From NCBI RefSeq assembly GCF_011075055.1, contig NC_058137.1, positions 9,409,463 to 9,473,462 on the forward strand: 64,000 bases of DNA. Direction: 5' to 3'. This DNA is from Mangifera indica. Lineage: Eukaryota > Streptophyta > Magnoliopsida > Sapindales > Anacardiaceae. Below, one piece after another: positions 1-11,494 of this stretch. The notes under the pieces are model-generated. The model was not told where the DNA came from, did not search any database, and saw nothing but the letters and a program-made list of their open reading frames with translations. The position numbers and the translations under genes are program-made. Numbering within the stretch: position 1 is the stretch's first letter; every line of letters starts with the position of its first letter.

Positions 1-299
1 GTTTTCCATGAGATTAATATTGTAAGACTTTTGTTGCATGTCATGGACTTTGTATCAATAGACATTGATTAGTTTGATAATCATGTTTGTTGATTTATGA
101 ATATGTCTAGTAATCTTGTTTTTGGCCCATGGTGTTAACAGGTAAGTACACGCAACTGGAAAGAAAAAGAAACCCACCATCAATAAATAGTAATTAATGA
201 ATAAGAAATCATATAACGTAATTTTTTTCATTTAATATTTAATTCACCTACCAAATTTCTTCTATTATAAAATTATTGTTATCTTGTGTTGTGAATAAA

Positions 300-2150
300 C
301 TCTACAAAGATGGTGATTGACAAACCATGAGTTGTCCTTGCCGAAGTGTTAAATGATTTAGTAATATTAATAGTCATAATATTGTATTGCAACACATTGA
401 AATAAGCTCTCCCTTATTTATCATATCCAATGCCAACCAACTATGTCGCTACATCAGGATTTATACGATAAATATATCTCATAACATTATCAAAATTATA
501 TAGACAATATGCCTTTGCAACCCTTCAAAATATTCTTTCAATTGATTGCATTTTTTTTGCATTGAGCACTCATGTTACCTTTAATGTGATGGTTGCAATA
601 ACCATGATAGACATTGGGTAAGATGTTTGACACTGACGCAATTATTGCGAGGTATCGATCTAAAATAATCACCAAGTTTAGGATGTCATCAATGCATATA
701 TGTAATTATCTATGGAATGATGTCTACGACTTCATGGCCTCCTTTCCCCTAATGTCGAATATCAATAGATAAATCTAGTTATTGTCATCTTTTCCAATAA
801 CAATAAATACTCTCTCAATGTACCTCCCTTTCAAATGTGCAACATTGATATAAATCACCAAATGACAAAATTGTTGAAATGTTTGTACTGAATACCTTAA
901 TGTTATGAAAACAAAACTAAAACCGATTACCTTCATTGTACCAATATAAGTTATTGTGTCAGGGTTGCATAATATGAGATTATGATAATAACACTCCAGT
1001 AATAGCATGAAAGAATCATATAGTGAGCCTCTTAATATATTTGATGCCCATGTCTTTGCCTACCATGTGTTTTGTGTATGATATGTCAATCTTGTATCTA
1101 TCTGTCATATCAACGATGATTTCTTTCAGTTGATAGATGTAGTCAACCATAGGCATTGATGTAAAGATCCTTCTTAACTCCCGAGCATCAATTTATCTAT
1201 AATACGATAATATTTGATCTCTAGGACATGTGTGTATTTCATCCAAATGATGTATGGTTGATAAATGTAGTCAACCATAGACATTGATGTAAGGATCCTC
1301 CTTAACACTCAAGCATCAACTTATCTATAATATAGTAATATTTGATCTCTGGGAAACGTGCTTATTTCCTCCAAATGACGTAATAACCAAAATTTAGTGC
1401 CATCTTTCTTTATTACTCGTGCCCACAATTTACGATGCTTCTTGTTTCTACATCTAATCTCCTACCATATTGTTGTTAACCAAGCAACTTTGTATTAAAA
1501 ACCATGTTTTAAAGCAAACTTTGCAAATAGATCTTGCAATGTTTCCTTGCTATTATTGTAGCCCATTAATTCGATCCTCGCATCATGTCGTCTTTTAACA
1601 TTGCCAATAATCTCGTTTTTAACATCGATAGCTACCAACAAAACCCATTGAAATGGATTAAGGACATCTATTTTTACCAGGATGCTCCATTATCAACCTA
1701 ACATGATGTGTCATGCTATACTTGCACCTGTCATTATAAAAATTACTTGGACTTTTCACAATGTCTTCTCTTCTATCTAACTTAGGCTTCTTGACAAGTG
1801 TATCATACATCTCATTAACTTTCATAAACCTATCAAAATCTTCCTCAAAATCCTCACTTTCATTATAATCATCATTATCATCATCATCACGATTACCCAA
1901 TTCTTCATCCTTTAAGACACTATGTGGTTGTGCCCAATCATATGTTGGATTATTTTGCAATTATTCATCATTAACTTGCTTTTTATTGAGATTGTCTCTT
2001 TCTTCAATTTGACTCTCTATAATATAAAGACATGTCGATTCTTATTTTCCTACTGCCATAATTAACAATTCAACATCCTCATCATCTTGGAGCTCATATG
2101 GGTTTCCAAGTATGACCAAATCATTGTCCATATATATACAAACATTTGAT
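300..2150 (-). mobile_element. Decayed MULE (Mutator-like) transposase
   Basis: On the minus strand, discontinuous frames read like a plant MULE transposase in the correct order. An acidic Asp/Glu-rich N-terminal part lies at 1960-1658. A probable DNA-binding stretch lies near 1450-1370. A catalytic-region segment at about 870-775 contains AHLKGRY followed by GKDDNN. A segment near 620-530 resembles the SDRHASI...YHGYCNHHI part of the family. Stops and frameshifts separate the pieces. The first catalytic Asp of the usual D-G-T-H-L-K-G motif reads as Asn (INVAHLKG), so the element is dead. I could not define terminal inverted repeats or a target duplication. Family call fairly sure; boundaries approximate. 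Confidence 0.7.
1129..1382. repeat. Tandem duplication, 128-bp unit
   Basis: Two adjacent diverged copies start at 1129 and 1257. Both begin with GTTGATARATGTAGTCAACC and run through ATTTGATCTCT to CCAAATGAYGTA. The duplication lies inside the MULE relic and shifts its reading frame (128 is not a multiple of 3), so it probably arose after coding function was lost. Confidence 0.85.
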
Positions 2151-3055
2151 CGCCTTTGATTGATTCTCAGATAATAGTATATTTTCTCAACCAATCATTT
2201 AAAATAAGCTCTTGTATAAACTATTATCATTCTTTTGTCCTCACTAACATATCTCATAATACCATTATCTCTGGTAACTCAATGCCCTCTAAACTTAGTT
2301 ATAAATACAACTTTAGCCATTTTGAAATGAAAATAATACTTGCAATACAACACAAGTAAAAATATAATATAATAAAAATAAATATTTATATAATAATATT
2401 CAGAAATAAATTCATACAAATTTTGCTGGTCGACCAACTAATCCAACCAAGCCCAAAACCTAGAACACAATAGTTAGGTTTTCAAACAACATAATATCAC
2501 AGAAACATTTTCTTTCTACTTGATCTATTGAACTTTTTCGATTATTTAGTTGATACTTTGTCTAATTTAACTTTAAAACAACAACTTTTATTAAGTACTC
2601 ATGAAGTATTATATAAACATACTCTCTAAGAAAATAAATAACTTTAAAAAGATGTAGATCTAAACTTACTTAGATCTTTATATCTTTGCTTTTGTTTTTG
2701 TTTTTGTTTTTTTTGGCTAAAAATTTGCTACAATAGACCACATTGTTGGCTTACTTTTCTCTATTTAAAGACAAAGTCAAACTAAAAGATGGGTATATAT
2801 GTATAGTAGAAAAAAAATAAGTGACTAGATTTGTATATGGAAGAAAAAAGTTGGCTAAAATAATTAGTATCCCAACATATTGGGTTATAAATTTATTTCC
2901 TCCTCAAGGTATAATCGAACTATGTATGCATCCAAAAGTTTTGGATAATAACAAATACACTCAAACATTTATTAATTTACTCTTGAAGTTACTGAAATAT
3001 AAAATAGAAAAAATTTAATTTATTAAAAAAATATTAAACATTTTTCTTATAGGTG
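2151..3055. other. AT-rich non-coding DNA
   Basis: No gene recognised. The stretch contains poly-T runs and short open frames (for example 2821-3018) with no family resemblance and no splice context. Confidence 0.6.
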
Positions 3056-5790
3056 AATTTGATTCGACAAGCTCGAGTTTGAATCGTTGTTTGTTTAGAT
3101 TAAACTAAAGCTCGTATCATTGACAAATTTTTTCAGTGATTTTTCTAAATTAAAACAATTTTTCTTTTTTTTTTTATAAGTCAAATAAGTCAAGTTCGAT
3201 TTCGAATTGGTCATTTTGTATTTTAACCAAACTTGATTTTGATCTAATCATTCTAATTGTAGCTTGACTTGAATTCATCTCACTTTCTTTGGTATATTTT
3301 TTACTACTGAAAATCACTTTGTACTTTCCTCAAATGTAGAGGGGGAATTTGTCCCATGGCTACACCATAATTGCCCTGGAGGTTACTGTGAGTCGGCCTA
3401 GATATGATTCAAGTCAGTTTGGTCTCGAAAGTCAATTTGGCTCAATTTAACTTGACTCAAATTCGTTTGATTAAAACTCGACTGAATTTGAGCCAAAAGA
3501 TTTAACTCGCTTTTTAATTAGAGTTGAATTGACCTAAAGGTTGTTTGGTTTAGTTTAACTAGAATTCAGCTTAATTGAAGAATGTCCTAGTATAGTTTCT
3601 TGTGTAGATACTCTTACGCTAGTTGTAAGGGACTCAATTGTCACTTCAAATTTGTTTTTCATATTTTCATATTCTCTATATTTCATTTTTATTTTACCAT
3701 CCTCTAAACAGGGAGGTCATTTTTAAAATGTTTCAATTAAATGTAAAGATAGGACAATCTTTAATTTTTAATACGGTCTAAGAATAAACTGAGTTGGTTT
3801 GGTTTTGAAAGTTGATTCAGTTCGATTTAACTTAACTCAAATTTATTTGATTAAAATTTAAATCAAACTCGAATCGAAAAATTTAATTTATTTTTTAATA
3901 TGAGTAGAATTAAAGCTAAGGGGTGTTCAGATTCAGTTTGATCCAAATCCACCCCTTTGTGAGATTCAAACAAAGAATTTAAACCTGAAGATTTTAAAAG
4001 ATGCTGCGATTTAAACGTGGGCTGTTCGAATTGTCGAGATGTAGGACTCTTCATCCAACGGTCCCTATGGAATAGAGTAATTAAGGGTGCCGCACCCATG
4101 AACTGGGCCTTGATGATCGTGTGGTTTAAAAATTTGCTGCTTGACTGAACGGACTAATCCGGCTGAGAACCCTAGAATTCAGTCCATATCTATAGTAACC
4201 CTACCCGACCAAGTTTGAATTTTTGCTTCCTCTTGAAATCTCTCTTTTTTTTTTTTTCTTAATAATAAAATTATCAACTAATCAAATTTATTTTAAGAAT
4301 CAAGTTTTTTTTCTAATAGCCAAATTTGGGTATATCCTTGCGTTAGAGATATAGATCGAAATAAAAGTAAAATTATTTCTAAATTGAATATAAGTTTTAA
4401 TTTGTTGACCTTAAATTAGAGTTTGAATTTGAGTCCATAAACGTGCATAAATAATAAATGTTAGTAAATTGATATAATATTATATAATTGATGATCTAAT
4501 CATTTATATTATCTTTAGTTCAAATTATCCAAGTATATAATAACAGATTAATTTATTTATATATGTTAATATTTACTATTTGTATATATATTTGAGGTTT
4601 GATTCAAATTTAGTTTGAACCCATAATTGCTAATTTAAACTTAAGATTGTTTGACTTAGTTGGAAATATTATAAAGATCGCCGATAGATGATGGGATGAG
4701 AATGTTATTGGCAAAATAAATATTGTCATTAATAGGATTAATAATATTGTTTACAGAATAAATGATGTTATCAAAAGAGGATTCAAGCCAAACCTATGTT
4801 GGGCTATCATACTGAAACTTTAACTCAAATCAAATCAAACACTATTAAACTATTGAACTAAAACTCTAACTCAAATTCAAACATCATAAAGCTTGACTAG
4901 TTCAATTTTAATATAACCCTACATAAAGTATTATTGTAGCAAAATTCACCCACATAAGCCAAGATGCCAACAACCTCAATTCATCAAATTCGAATTGATT
5001 TCAAATTAACTCTTTTAAATTTAAATCTATTTTGAACTGAATTTTGTTGAAACTCAATTTAAATTGATTCCAACTTTACCCAATAGTGCATGTGCCAATT
5101 GCAAGGAACACGCGAAGAGGGAGTGAATAATATCTGTCTTTCCAATATAATATAACCTTTGATAGTGGGCCTTTATTTCAAATGGACTGTAAGAGAAATT
5201 GCCAAAATTTTTAATCGGGTTCGGTTGGCCTTACGTGGTTCACAGAGTTTTAAGAGTTGAGAGAGTCGGAGCCCTTCCATCAAGTAGACTGGACAAGCCT
5301 TTTTAAAAAACCTGAACCACAGAGAGAGCAGAAGAAAAATTGAGGGGTACAAGGACATTGTTCAGTAACAGAAGTTTCATTAATAAAGGCAAATACAAAT
5401 GATAAAGCTTCACATGCACTTGACTCAAAGACATCAAGGCAAAGCTTGAGTTTGATACAGGATCGGCTGACTCGGGTTTGACTCGAAAAATTATTTTAAG
5501 CAATGAAACTTCTAAAAAAGTTTATTTAAACAAATAACTTATATATTTATCAATTAACTTATATTCAAAGTCAGATAATAAAATTTTGGAGATCTAAATA
5601 TAATATTTAAAGTTGTTTAAGGTTTATTAATATATTAAGTAAATCAAGATGTTAGTTCAAGAGTTCGCTAACTCAACCAACAACAAATTTAAACTCGATT
5701 TGAGAGTTGAATTCTAGTCACTTGAGCTTGACTAAATAATAATCAAAATGAACCCAGCTTGTCTCATTTACACCCCTACTTAAGAGTGAA
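3056..5790. repeat. Block of degenerate dispersed repeats (several copies)
   Basis: This stretch has no gene. It carries at least two clear copies (about 3405-3560 and 3785-3900) of a unit of about 150 bp. The unit runs in the order: GGTTTGGTYTTGAAAG, then TTTAACTTGACTCAAATT, a Gly/Arg-free AT segment, CTCGAATCGAAAGATTTAA, and a tail related to GGGTGTT(C/T)GA. Weaker relatives lie at about 4795-5060 and 5455-5760. Other copies occur at about 9.4 kb, 19.2 kb and 40.1 kb. No coding content or terminal structure could be fixed, so the class is unknown. Confidence 0.6.
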
Positions 5791-6425
5791 TCAGCAAAAA
5801 TTGCGTGAACAAAATCCCTTTGTTAAGTCAACAACATTTATTCTTGTTGCTCAACAAGTGACTCTAAATTAGACCAACTTAATTGCTTTAGGTAATGGGT
5901 GGCTGGCTCATAAAGAAAGATACAAGATTTTTTTAGGGATGGCATTTACTGAATGATTCATCAAATGGGTTATGGAGTTCATGGAAATAACATGGTTTTG
6001 AAACCGGATTAAAGGTTTGACCAGAATCTGTGGCCCTACCCGATCCGGGTAAAGTCAATTTTTGTTCATGTAATTGGACCCTTTTACCCATAAAAGAACC
6101 ACTTGATCAAAATAGATTTGGATTAACTGTAATTTGAATTTTATATTTAATAATTAATAGCATGAGTTTGAGATCATTGGGATTGGTAGTAAAAGTTTTA
6201 GAATTATTATATGCACTAAAAGAAAGGAAGGGCATGTGGTTAGTCAGTAGAGGTGTTCTACTTAAGTAATGGCTCTTTCTATATTACTCAACTCAGAAGC
6301 CACATGAATCCTTATATTGTAGGCAATAATTCAATCTTTTTTCGGGTTTAAATGTCAACGGATGCATAAATTAAAAGCATTGCTGAATCTCTCGTTTGAT
6401 TGACCTTTTCCTGTTCTCAGAGAAA
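5791..6425 (+). other. Upstream region of the intact glycosyltransferase gene
   Basis: No coding sequence seen. Similarity with the upstream side of the broken copy at 20.5 kb begins at about 6386 (TGAATCTCTCGTTTGAT, then CCTTTTCC and TCTCAG just before the ATG). The pyrimidine-rich stretch ending CTCAG at 6420 looks like a 3' splice site, so a 5'-UTR intron is likely, as at the second copy. I could not locate the upstream non-coding exon for this gene. Confidence 0.4.
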
Positions 6426-7688
6426 ATGTTGAACTGGAAAGCTGCCAAATCGCCAATCTGCTTTGTTATTTCATTTGCTGCCATAGCTTTTGTAATCTAC
6501 ACAAGGGGCTTCAGCTTTTATGATTCTGCCAACCATGTCGATATTACAGCTTGTCAGATTTACACAGCTTCCCATAATGCAGGTGATGTCTCTGAAGCAC
6601 CAGAAAAGAGTAAAGCAAACACCACGGCGTCCAGGCCATTGCTTAACAAGCAAGCAATTAAAGAAGAAGAAGAAGAAAGTGAGAAGCCCGATCCTATGAT
6701 TCCTCCTCCCAATTTGAGAGGAGAAGAGAAAAGGAAATGGATCCAGAGAACAGTCCCGGAACTTGAAATTCTTAAATCAAACGATTCGGGTCGGGAATTC
6801 AACGGTCGTGTTCAGGAATTTTTTAACCAACAGTGTACAATTCAATTCTTCATGGTTTGGCTTTCTCCAGCAGGGAAGTTTGGATCCAGAGAATTTTTGA
6901 GCGCAGACTCTCTGTTAAAGTCCAACCCTCAAGCATGCTTGATGATTTTATCAAAATTCCTGGACACAAAGCGCGGTTACAAAATCTTGAAACCATTCCT
7001 TGATCGCGGGCTTAAAGTTATTGCAGTCACACCTGATGTGCCTTTTTTGGTCAAGAACACGCCAGCTGAAGCTTGGCTTGAAGACGTAAAGAACGGAAAA
7101 TTGGATCCTGGTATTGTTTCTTTTACCATTCATCTTTCTGATCTGATTCGGATGGCTGTATTATACAAGTATGGGGGAGTTTACTTGGATACAGATTTCA
7201 TAGTTTTGAAAAATTTCGAAGGCTTGAGGAATGCGGTTGGTGTTCAAATTACAGACGAAGCCTCTCAGGATTGGAAGTCAGTGAACAATGCATTACAGAT
7301 CTTTGACATTTGGCATCCAATGTTATTCCAATTCATAAAGGAATACGCCACAAATTTTAATCCGAACATTTGGGGGGAAAATGGACCGTACCTGCTTTCT
7401 AGAGTTATTAAGAGACTAGACGCAGGACGCTCACCGGTCTACAACATTAGTGTTTTGCCCAGAAAGGCCTTTTATCCAATAGATTGGCTACATATATCAA
7501 GGCTGTATAAGAAGCCCGCGACGGAAGAAGAATCAAAATGGGCAGAAGATACGGTGGCTGAGTTAAGCAGAGAGAGCTATGCCATACACTTGTGGAACCA
7601 AATATCAAGACCATTAGTGATTGAAGAGGGAAGTGTTATAGATAGATTAATTGCATCTCACTGTTTGATTTGTCAAAAAGTGTCATAA
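6426..7688 (+). CDS. Alpha-1,4-glycosyltransferase-family protein (lactosylceramide 4-alpha-galactosyltransferase-like)
   Basis: This is a single-exon 420-residue protein. The start is the ATG at 6426: the frame is open further upstream, but only with non-ATG codons, and the paralogue at 20569 starts at the same place. A single hydrophobic segment at about residues 9-25 with a short cytosolic tail fits a type II Golgi membrane protein. A low-complexity Glu-rich stem follows (about residues 78-90). The catalytic part contains GGVYLDTDF with the metal- and sugar-nucleotide-binding DXD at residues 255-257 (Gly_transf_sug family). The C-terminal 130 residues, including IWGENGP and HLWNQ, match the Gb3-synthase-type region. 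Plants are not known to make globotriaosylceramide, so donor and acceptor remain unknown; the animal name reflects homology only. It heads a cluster with two broken copies at 20.6 and 23.4-24.3 kb. Confidence 0.9.
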   Translation: MLNWKAAKSPICFVISFAAIAFVIYTRGFSFYDSANHVDITACQIYTASHNAGDVSEAPEKSKANTTASRPLLNKQAIKEEEEESEKPDPMIPPPNLRGEEKRKWIQRTVPELEILKSNDSGREFNGRVQEFFNQQCTIQFFMVWLSPAGKFGSREFLSADSLLKSNPQACLMILSKFLDTKRGYKILKPFLDRGLKVIAVTPDVPFLVKNTPAEAWLEDVKNGKLDPGIVSFTIHLSDLIRMAVLYKYGGVYLDTDFIVLKNFEGLRNAVGVQITDEASQDWKSVNNALQIFDIWHPMLFQFIKEYATNFNPNIWGENGPYLLSRVIKRLDAGRSPVYNISVLPRKAFYPIDWLHISRLYKKPATEEESKWAEDTVAELSRESYAIHLWNQISRPLVIEEGSVIDRLIASHCLICQKVS

Positions 7689-8030
7689 AACTTGAAGCTT
7701 TCCTTTTCAGTTTCTTTCAGGGAAAGTAAAAGTACAGGGATTAAATCAGCATGAACCATTTTTATGTTGCTCGAATAAAAAGAAATGTGAGACGTTTGTG
7801 TTTAATGCTATTGACTGAACCATTGTGGCTAAAGAGAAAGCATTACATTGTTTATTACATTTCTGCAACTTTCTATGAGAGTAAATGTCATGAAACCAAC
7901 GCCAATAGCAATAAGAAGAAAATCTGAGCAGATATAGCACACAAAATATTTACGTGGAAAACCTTATTTCGGAAAAAAAAAAAAAAAACAATAAAGAGAG
8001 GAGAAATCAAATTATGAGTATTGTTGAATA
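7689..8030. repeat. 3' flank shared with the duplicated copy
   Basis: This region can be aligned with 21836-22107 downstream of the second copy, including AGGAGAAATCAAAT after an A-rich run. The duplication unit therefore extended about 340 bp past the stop codon. It presumably contains the 3' UTR; no further gene is seen. Confidence 0.7.
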
Positions 8031-9394
8031 GAGGTGTTTAAAATTGGTTAGACAATAATTCAAACTGAACTAAATTTTCAGTTTAAAGAAAATTATAAAT
8101 TGAACTAAACCAAACCAAATTTAGGATTCTAGATTATAAACAATTGGTTGCCATTGTAATATGTGAATTATGTGTCTTAAACTATAAGGGCAATATTGTA
8201 ATATGTGTTGTTTTTGAGTACAAAGGGTGTTTTAGTCATTCTGTAGGCAAGATTTTTACAACCTTGGTTTATAACCAGGGTTAGTCGGTGGTGATTAAAA
8301 ATGCATTAGCTTTGCGTTTTTTATGCTCCTCTTTTCTATATGATATTGTTATAGTCACATAAATCCACTGGGTTTTTTGTGGTCTAGTTCACAAGTGTGT
8401 ATATTGTAGATATTGTGGTGCTTGACCTCAGAGCAGACTGTCATCTGTATAGTAATATCATTTGGTTGGTTTTTGGTACAATAAATTGCAACCTGTTTGA
8501 TTATTAGTGGATTTATTAGAAAATTTCTCTGTTTTGGATGTACGGTTCCAATTTTAGAACCCAAACAAAGTATATCGCTGTTTTTACCTTTTCTTTTTTT
8601 TCACTTTTCTGTTGTTGTTGTTGAATCTTGCTGGATAAACCTGATAATCTTTGCCTAATATTACTAAATATTCTAACTAAGTGAGCCTAAAAACGCTAAC
8701 ATAATAAATAGATAATGGAACAAGGTAGAAATAAAGAAGTAAGGCGCCTGAACATCCTGAAAGAAAATGAATTATACTCATGGTATTTCCTAGCTTAAGA
8801 GAGTTTGTTGCAATTTGCCTTAAAAGAAAAATATAATATCGGCCACACTTAAGGTCCAAACTTGAATAAAACCTAGCTTAAGAATGATGAATTATAATTT
8901 GATCGTAGTCTAAAAATAATTTAATTTTAAATTGAATTGAGTGTCAACTTAAATTCAAATATTTAGATTGGTTTAAACTCAAACTCAATTCATTCAATCT
9001 AATCTTAAGCAGTTTAAATCAAATTTAATTCTGGTCACACTTGATTACCAAGGTTCTAAATCTGACTTAATTGATAGAATTTAATCTTGATAGAATTTGA
9101 TTCTGCTCAATTGAAACTATAATTAAAAGAAGTGAATAATTGAAGCTTACCTTGTAAATAAGCAAGACAAGAAAAATACATGCACCAAAATGACTATTAC
9201 TATAGTACGATAGGGGAGAGAGAGAGAGAGAAAAAACATATTTATGCCATAAAATATCTACAAACAACCTGAATGTCAAGTCACCACTCAAAGTGCAATC
9301 ATCATGATATGAGTATTGAATCGAGAAGAGCTTACTAGATTGTTGATTTTGTAGTAAGATCAAAGGTGGGGCTAGTTGTACATCCAAATCGAGC
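8031..9394. other. Non-coding spacer
   Basis: No gene recognised. It contains a (GA)n run near 9216-9231 and degenerate relatives of the dispersed repeat around 8895-9080. Short open frames show no family resemblance. Confidence 0.55.
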
Positions 9395-9610
9395 TAATTT
9401 GATTCAAAAGTTGGCACGACTTGACTTAGTTTAACTTGACTTGAATTCATATGTATCAAATTTGAGTTAAATGCAAGCCAAAGATATAATTCGTTTTATA
9501 AATTGAGTCGAATTTGAATTAGACTATTTTTAGGTTGACTTGGCTCATAAACCAATGGGACGACTCAAATTAAAACGAATTCGACTCATAACTTGAATTT
9601 GAATTGAATA
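9395..9610. repeat. Copy of the ~150-bp dispersed repeat
   Basis: It carries the same ordered blocks as the copies at 3.4 and 3.8 kb: a TTAACTTGACTTGAATTC-like block, then AAAGATATAATTCGTTTT, then GAGTCGAATTTGAATT. The region between this repeat and 9919 shows nothing recognisable. Confidence 0.55.
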
Positions 9611-9919
9611 ATTAATAAAATGGATGCATTTTACTAATCATAAAAATTACATCGTATATATGTTTATTTATATAGTCTTTTACTCTCCCTTTAATAACTT
9701 AGTTCAAATGTCCAAGTTTCAAACATTACATTTTAGAGAATTCCACACTTTCCACCTGATTAAACACAATGATGAAACTTCTCCATTTTGCTTCAATCAT
9801 CCTCAATACCCCTTGATTTTTGTTGTGATGTAGGCAAATATATTGCCACCACTAGTATTCTGACCGCCATATCTCAATCTCTCCAGTTTGTTGGTGGGAG
9901 CAGTTGCATAATTCACTAC

Positions 9920-10235
9920 TCAGAGTTAAATTGAATCAAGAAAATGAAGATAAAGAAATCAAGATTCAAGATTTAGATTCAACGTAAAAGAAAGAGAAAA
10001 CGAGAGAAAAAAGGGAATACTGTTATAAAATTTTATAATTGCAAATGTTAGTTAATTAAACTCAAGTTTAGTTCCAAGGCATTATACAAGATTTAGTTGA
10101 GCTGCACGCTACATGTGTACATAATCTAAAGTGCACTTGTACATAAATTGAAAGTAACTTGTCTTCATAGTTTTGTTGATATGCCTTTTCTGCCAATTAT
10201 CTTTAACTATTATACCAATAACTATTACGACTATC
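9920..10235 (-). mobile_element. Left (3') LTR of copia element 1, truncated
   Basis: This is a direct-repeat partner of 14367-14685. Shared blocks include GAAGATAAAGAAATCAAGAT, GTTCCAAGGCATTATA and GTGTACATAATCTAAAGTGC. Its outer edge lies at about 9920. Its inner edge is cut off at about 10235, where hAT sequence begins, so roughly 55 bp of LTR, the polypurine tract and the 3' part of pol are missing. Candidate 5-bp flank ACTAC (9915-9919) compares with TCTAC after the right LTR, one mismatch. Confidence 0.75.
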
Positions 10236-11494
10236 GTGGCAATTATAGTTAATATTATTAGTACTTCATCAAAACTTTGCAATATTCTTAGAGATAAACA
10301 AACTTGTAAAGTTGGTGAAGCTCTTTCTAATGGTGAACTTTTAAATGGAAAAGATCTTAATCAAGAGACAAATCTAAAATGTGTCGATCATACATGTTGG
10401 GGCTCGCATTATGGTTAGTTAATGAGCATAACTTTATTGTTCTCATCCATTATCGATGTTCTTGAAATTGTGGCAAAAGATGGGACAAACTCTAAGCAAA
10501 GATTTCATGCAAAAAATATAATGACATTGATGCAATCATTTGACTTTGTGTTTAGTTATTTTTTGATGAAGGATGTATTTGGCTTTATAAATGAACTTTC
10601 TCAAACACTACAAATAAAAGATCAAGATATTGTAAATTCTATAAATTTGGTTGAAGTGTGTAAACAAGTTTTACAAGTGATAAGGGACAATTGACGGAAG
10701 ACTTTACTAAACAAAGTTCGTTCTTTTTGTGCTAATCATGACATGGTTGTTCCAAATATGGATGATAAATATATTATTCAAGGGCGATCACAATGCAAAA
10801 TTCAAGGTATAATAAACATGCATCATTACCGCATTGATGTATTTTATAGTGTCCTAGATATAAAACTTCAAGAGTTGAATAATCGCTTCAATGAGATAAA
10901 CATGGAATTGCTTATTTGTTTGACATGCTTATGTCCAAACGAAAAATTTATTGCTTTTGATAAATAAAAATTGTTACGTCTTGTTGAACTTTATCCAAAA
11001 AATTTTTCTGAGTTAGAACTCATGACACTTGATCCTTAACTTGATGTTTACATTTTAGATGTAATTCTAATGTCAAATTTATGAGATTGAACGGGATTGG
11101 AGATGCAAAAGTGATGGTTGAAATTAAGAAGGATAAATTGTTTCCATTGATTTATTTGCTGGTGAAATTAGCATTGATTTTATCGATTGCCACATTTAAT
11201 GTTGAGGGAGCATTTTCAACAATGAATCTTGTGAAGAGTCGTTTGCGAAACAGAATAAATGATCAATGGTTGAATAATAGCTTAGTCATGTATATAGAGA
11301 AAGAGGTATTTGATAGTACTAATAATGAAGTTATTGTATAATATTTTTACAAGATGAAATCATGTTGAAGACAATTATAAAGATAGTTAATGAATATTTT
11401 ATTAATACAAATATTTGTGTTTATTTTAATTTAAAATCTATATGTGTTATACAAATTTTGACCCTCTTAAATTTTATTTCTAGATCTGCCATTG
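10235..11494 (+). mobile_element. hAT transposase remnant (zinc-finger MYM-like 1 / DUF4371 type), C-terminal half
   Basis: The plus-strand frame reads ILRDKQ, then WGSHYG, then DFVFSYFLMKD, then IKDQDIVN, VPNMDD and LQELNNRFNE. It ends with the hAT dimerisation region (TFNVEGAFSTMN, SRLRNR, YIEKEVFD) up to 11341. This is the standard order of the plant hAT group annotated as zinc finger MYM-type protein 1-like. In-frame stops near 10417, 10692 and 10965 and a frameshift near 11070 destroy the frame. The right terminus appears to be TCTAGATCTGCCATTG ending at 11494, the reverse of a CA(A/G)TGGC(A/G)GATCTAG-type end. The N-terminal half and left terminus are missing. The copia reverse-transcriptase frame breaks off exactly at this point. 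Confidence 0.85.

Noticed and set aside
3863..4099. Minus-strand frame of 78 codons containing HRDRWMKSPTSRQFEQ
   Set aside because: Falls in the dispersed-repeat block, has no family resemblance and no start context.
6396..6425. Ten-residue N-terminal extension of the glycosyltransferase (MIDLFLFSEK)
   Set aside because: It would need a TTG start and spans a likely intron acceptor (CTCAG at 6420). The paralogue supports the ATG at 6426.
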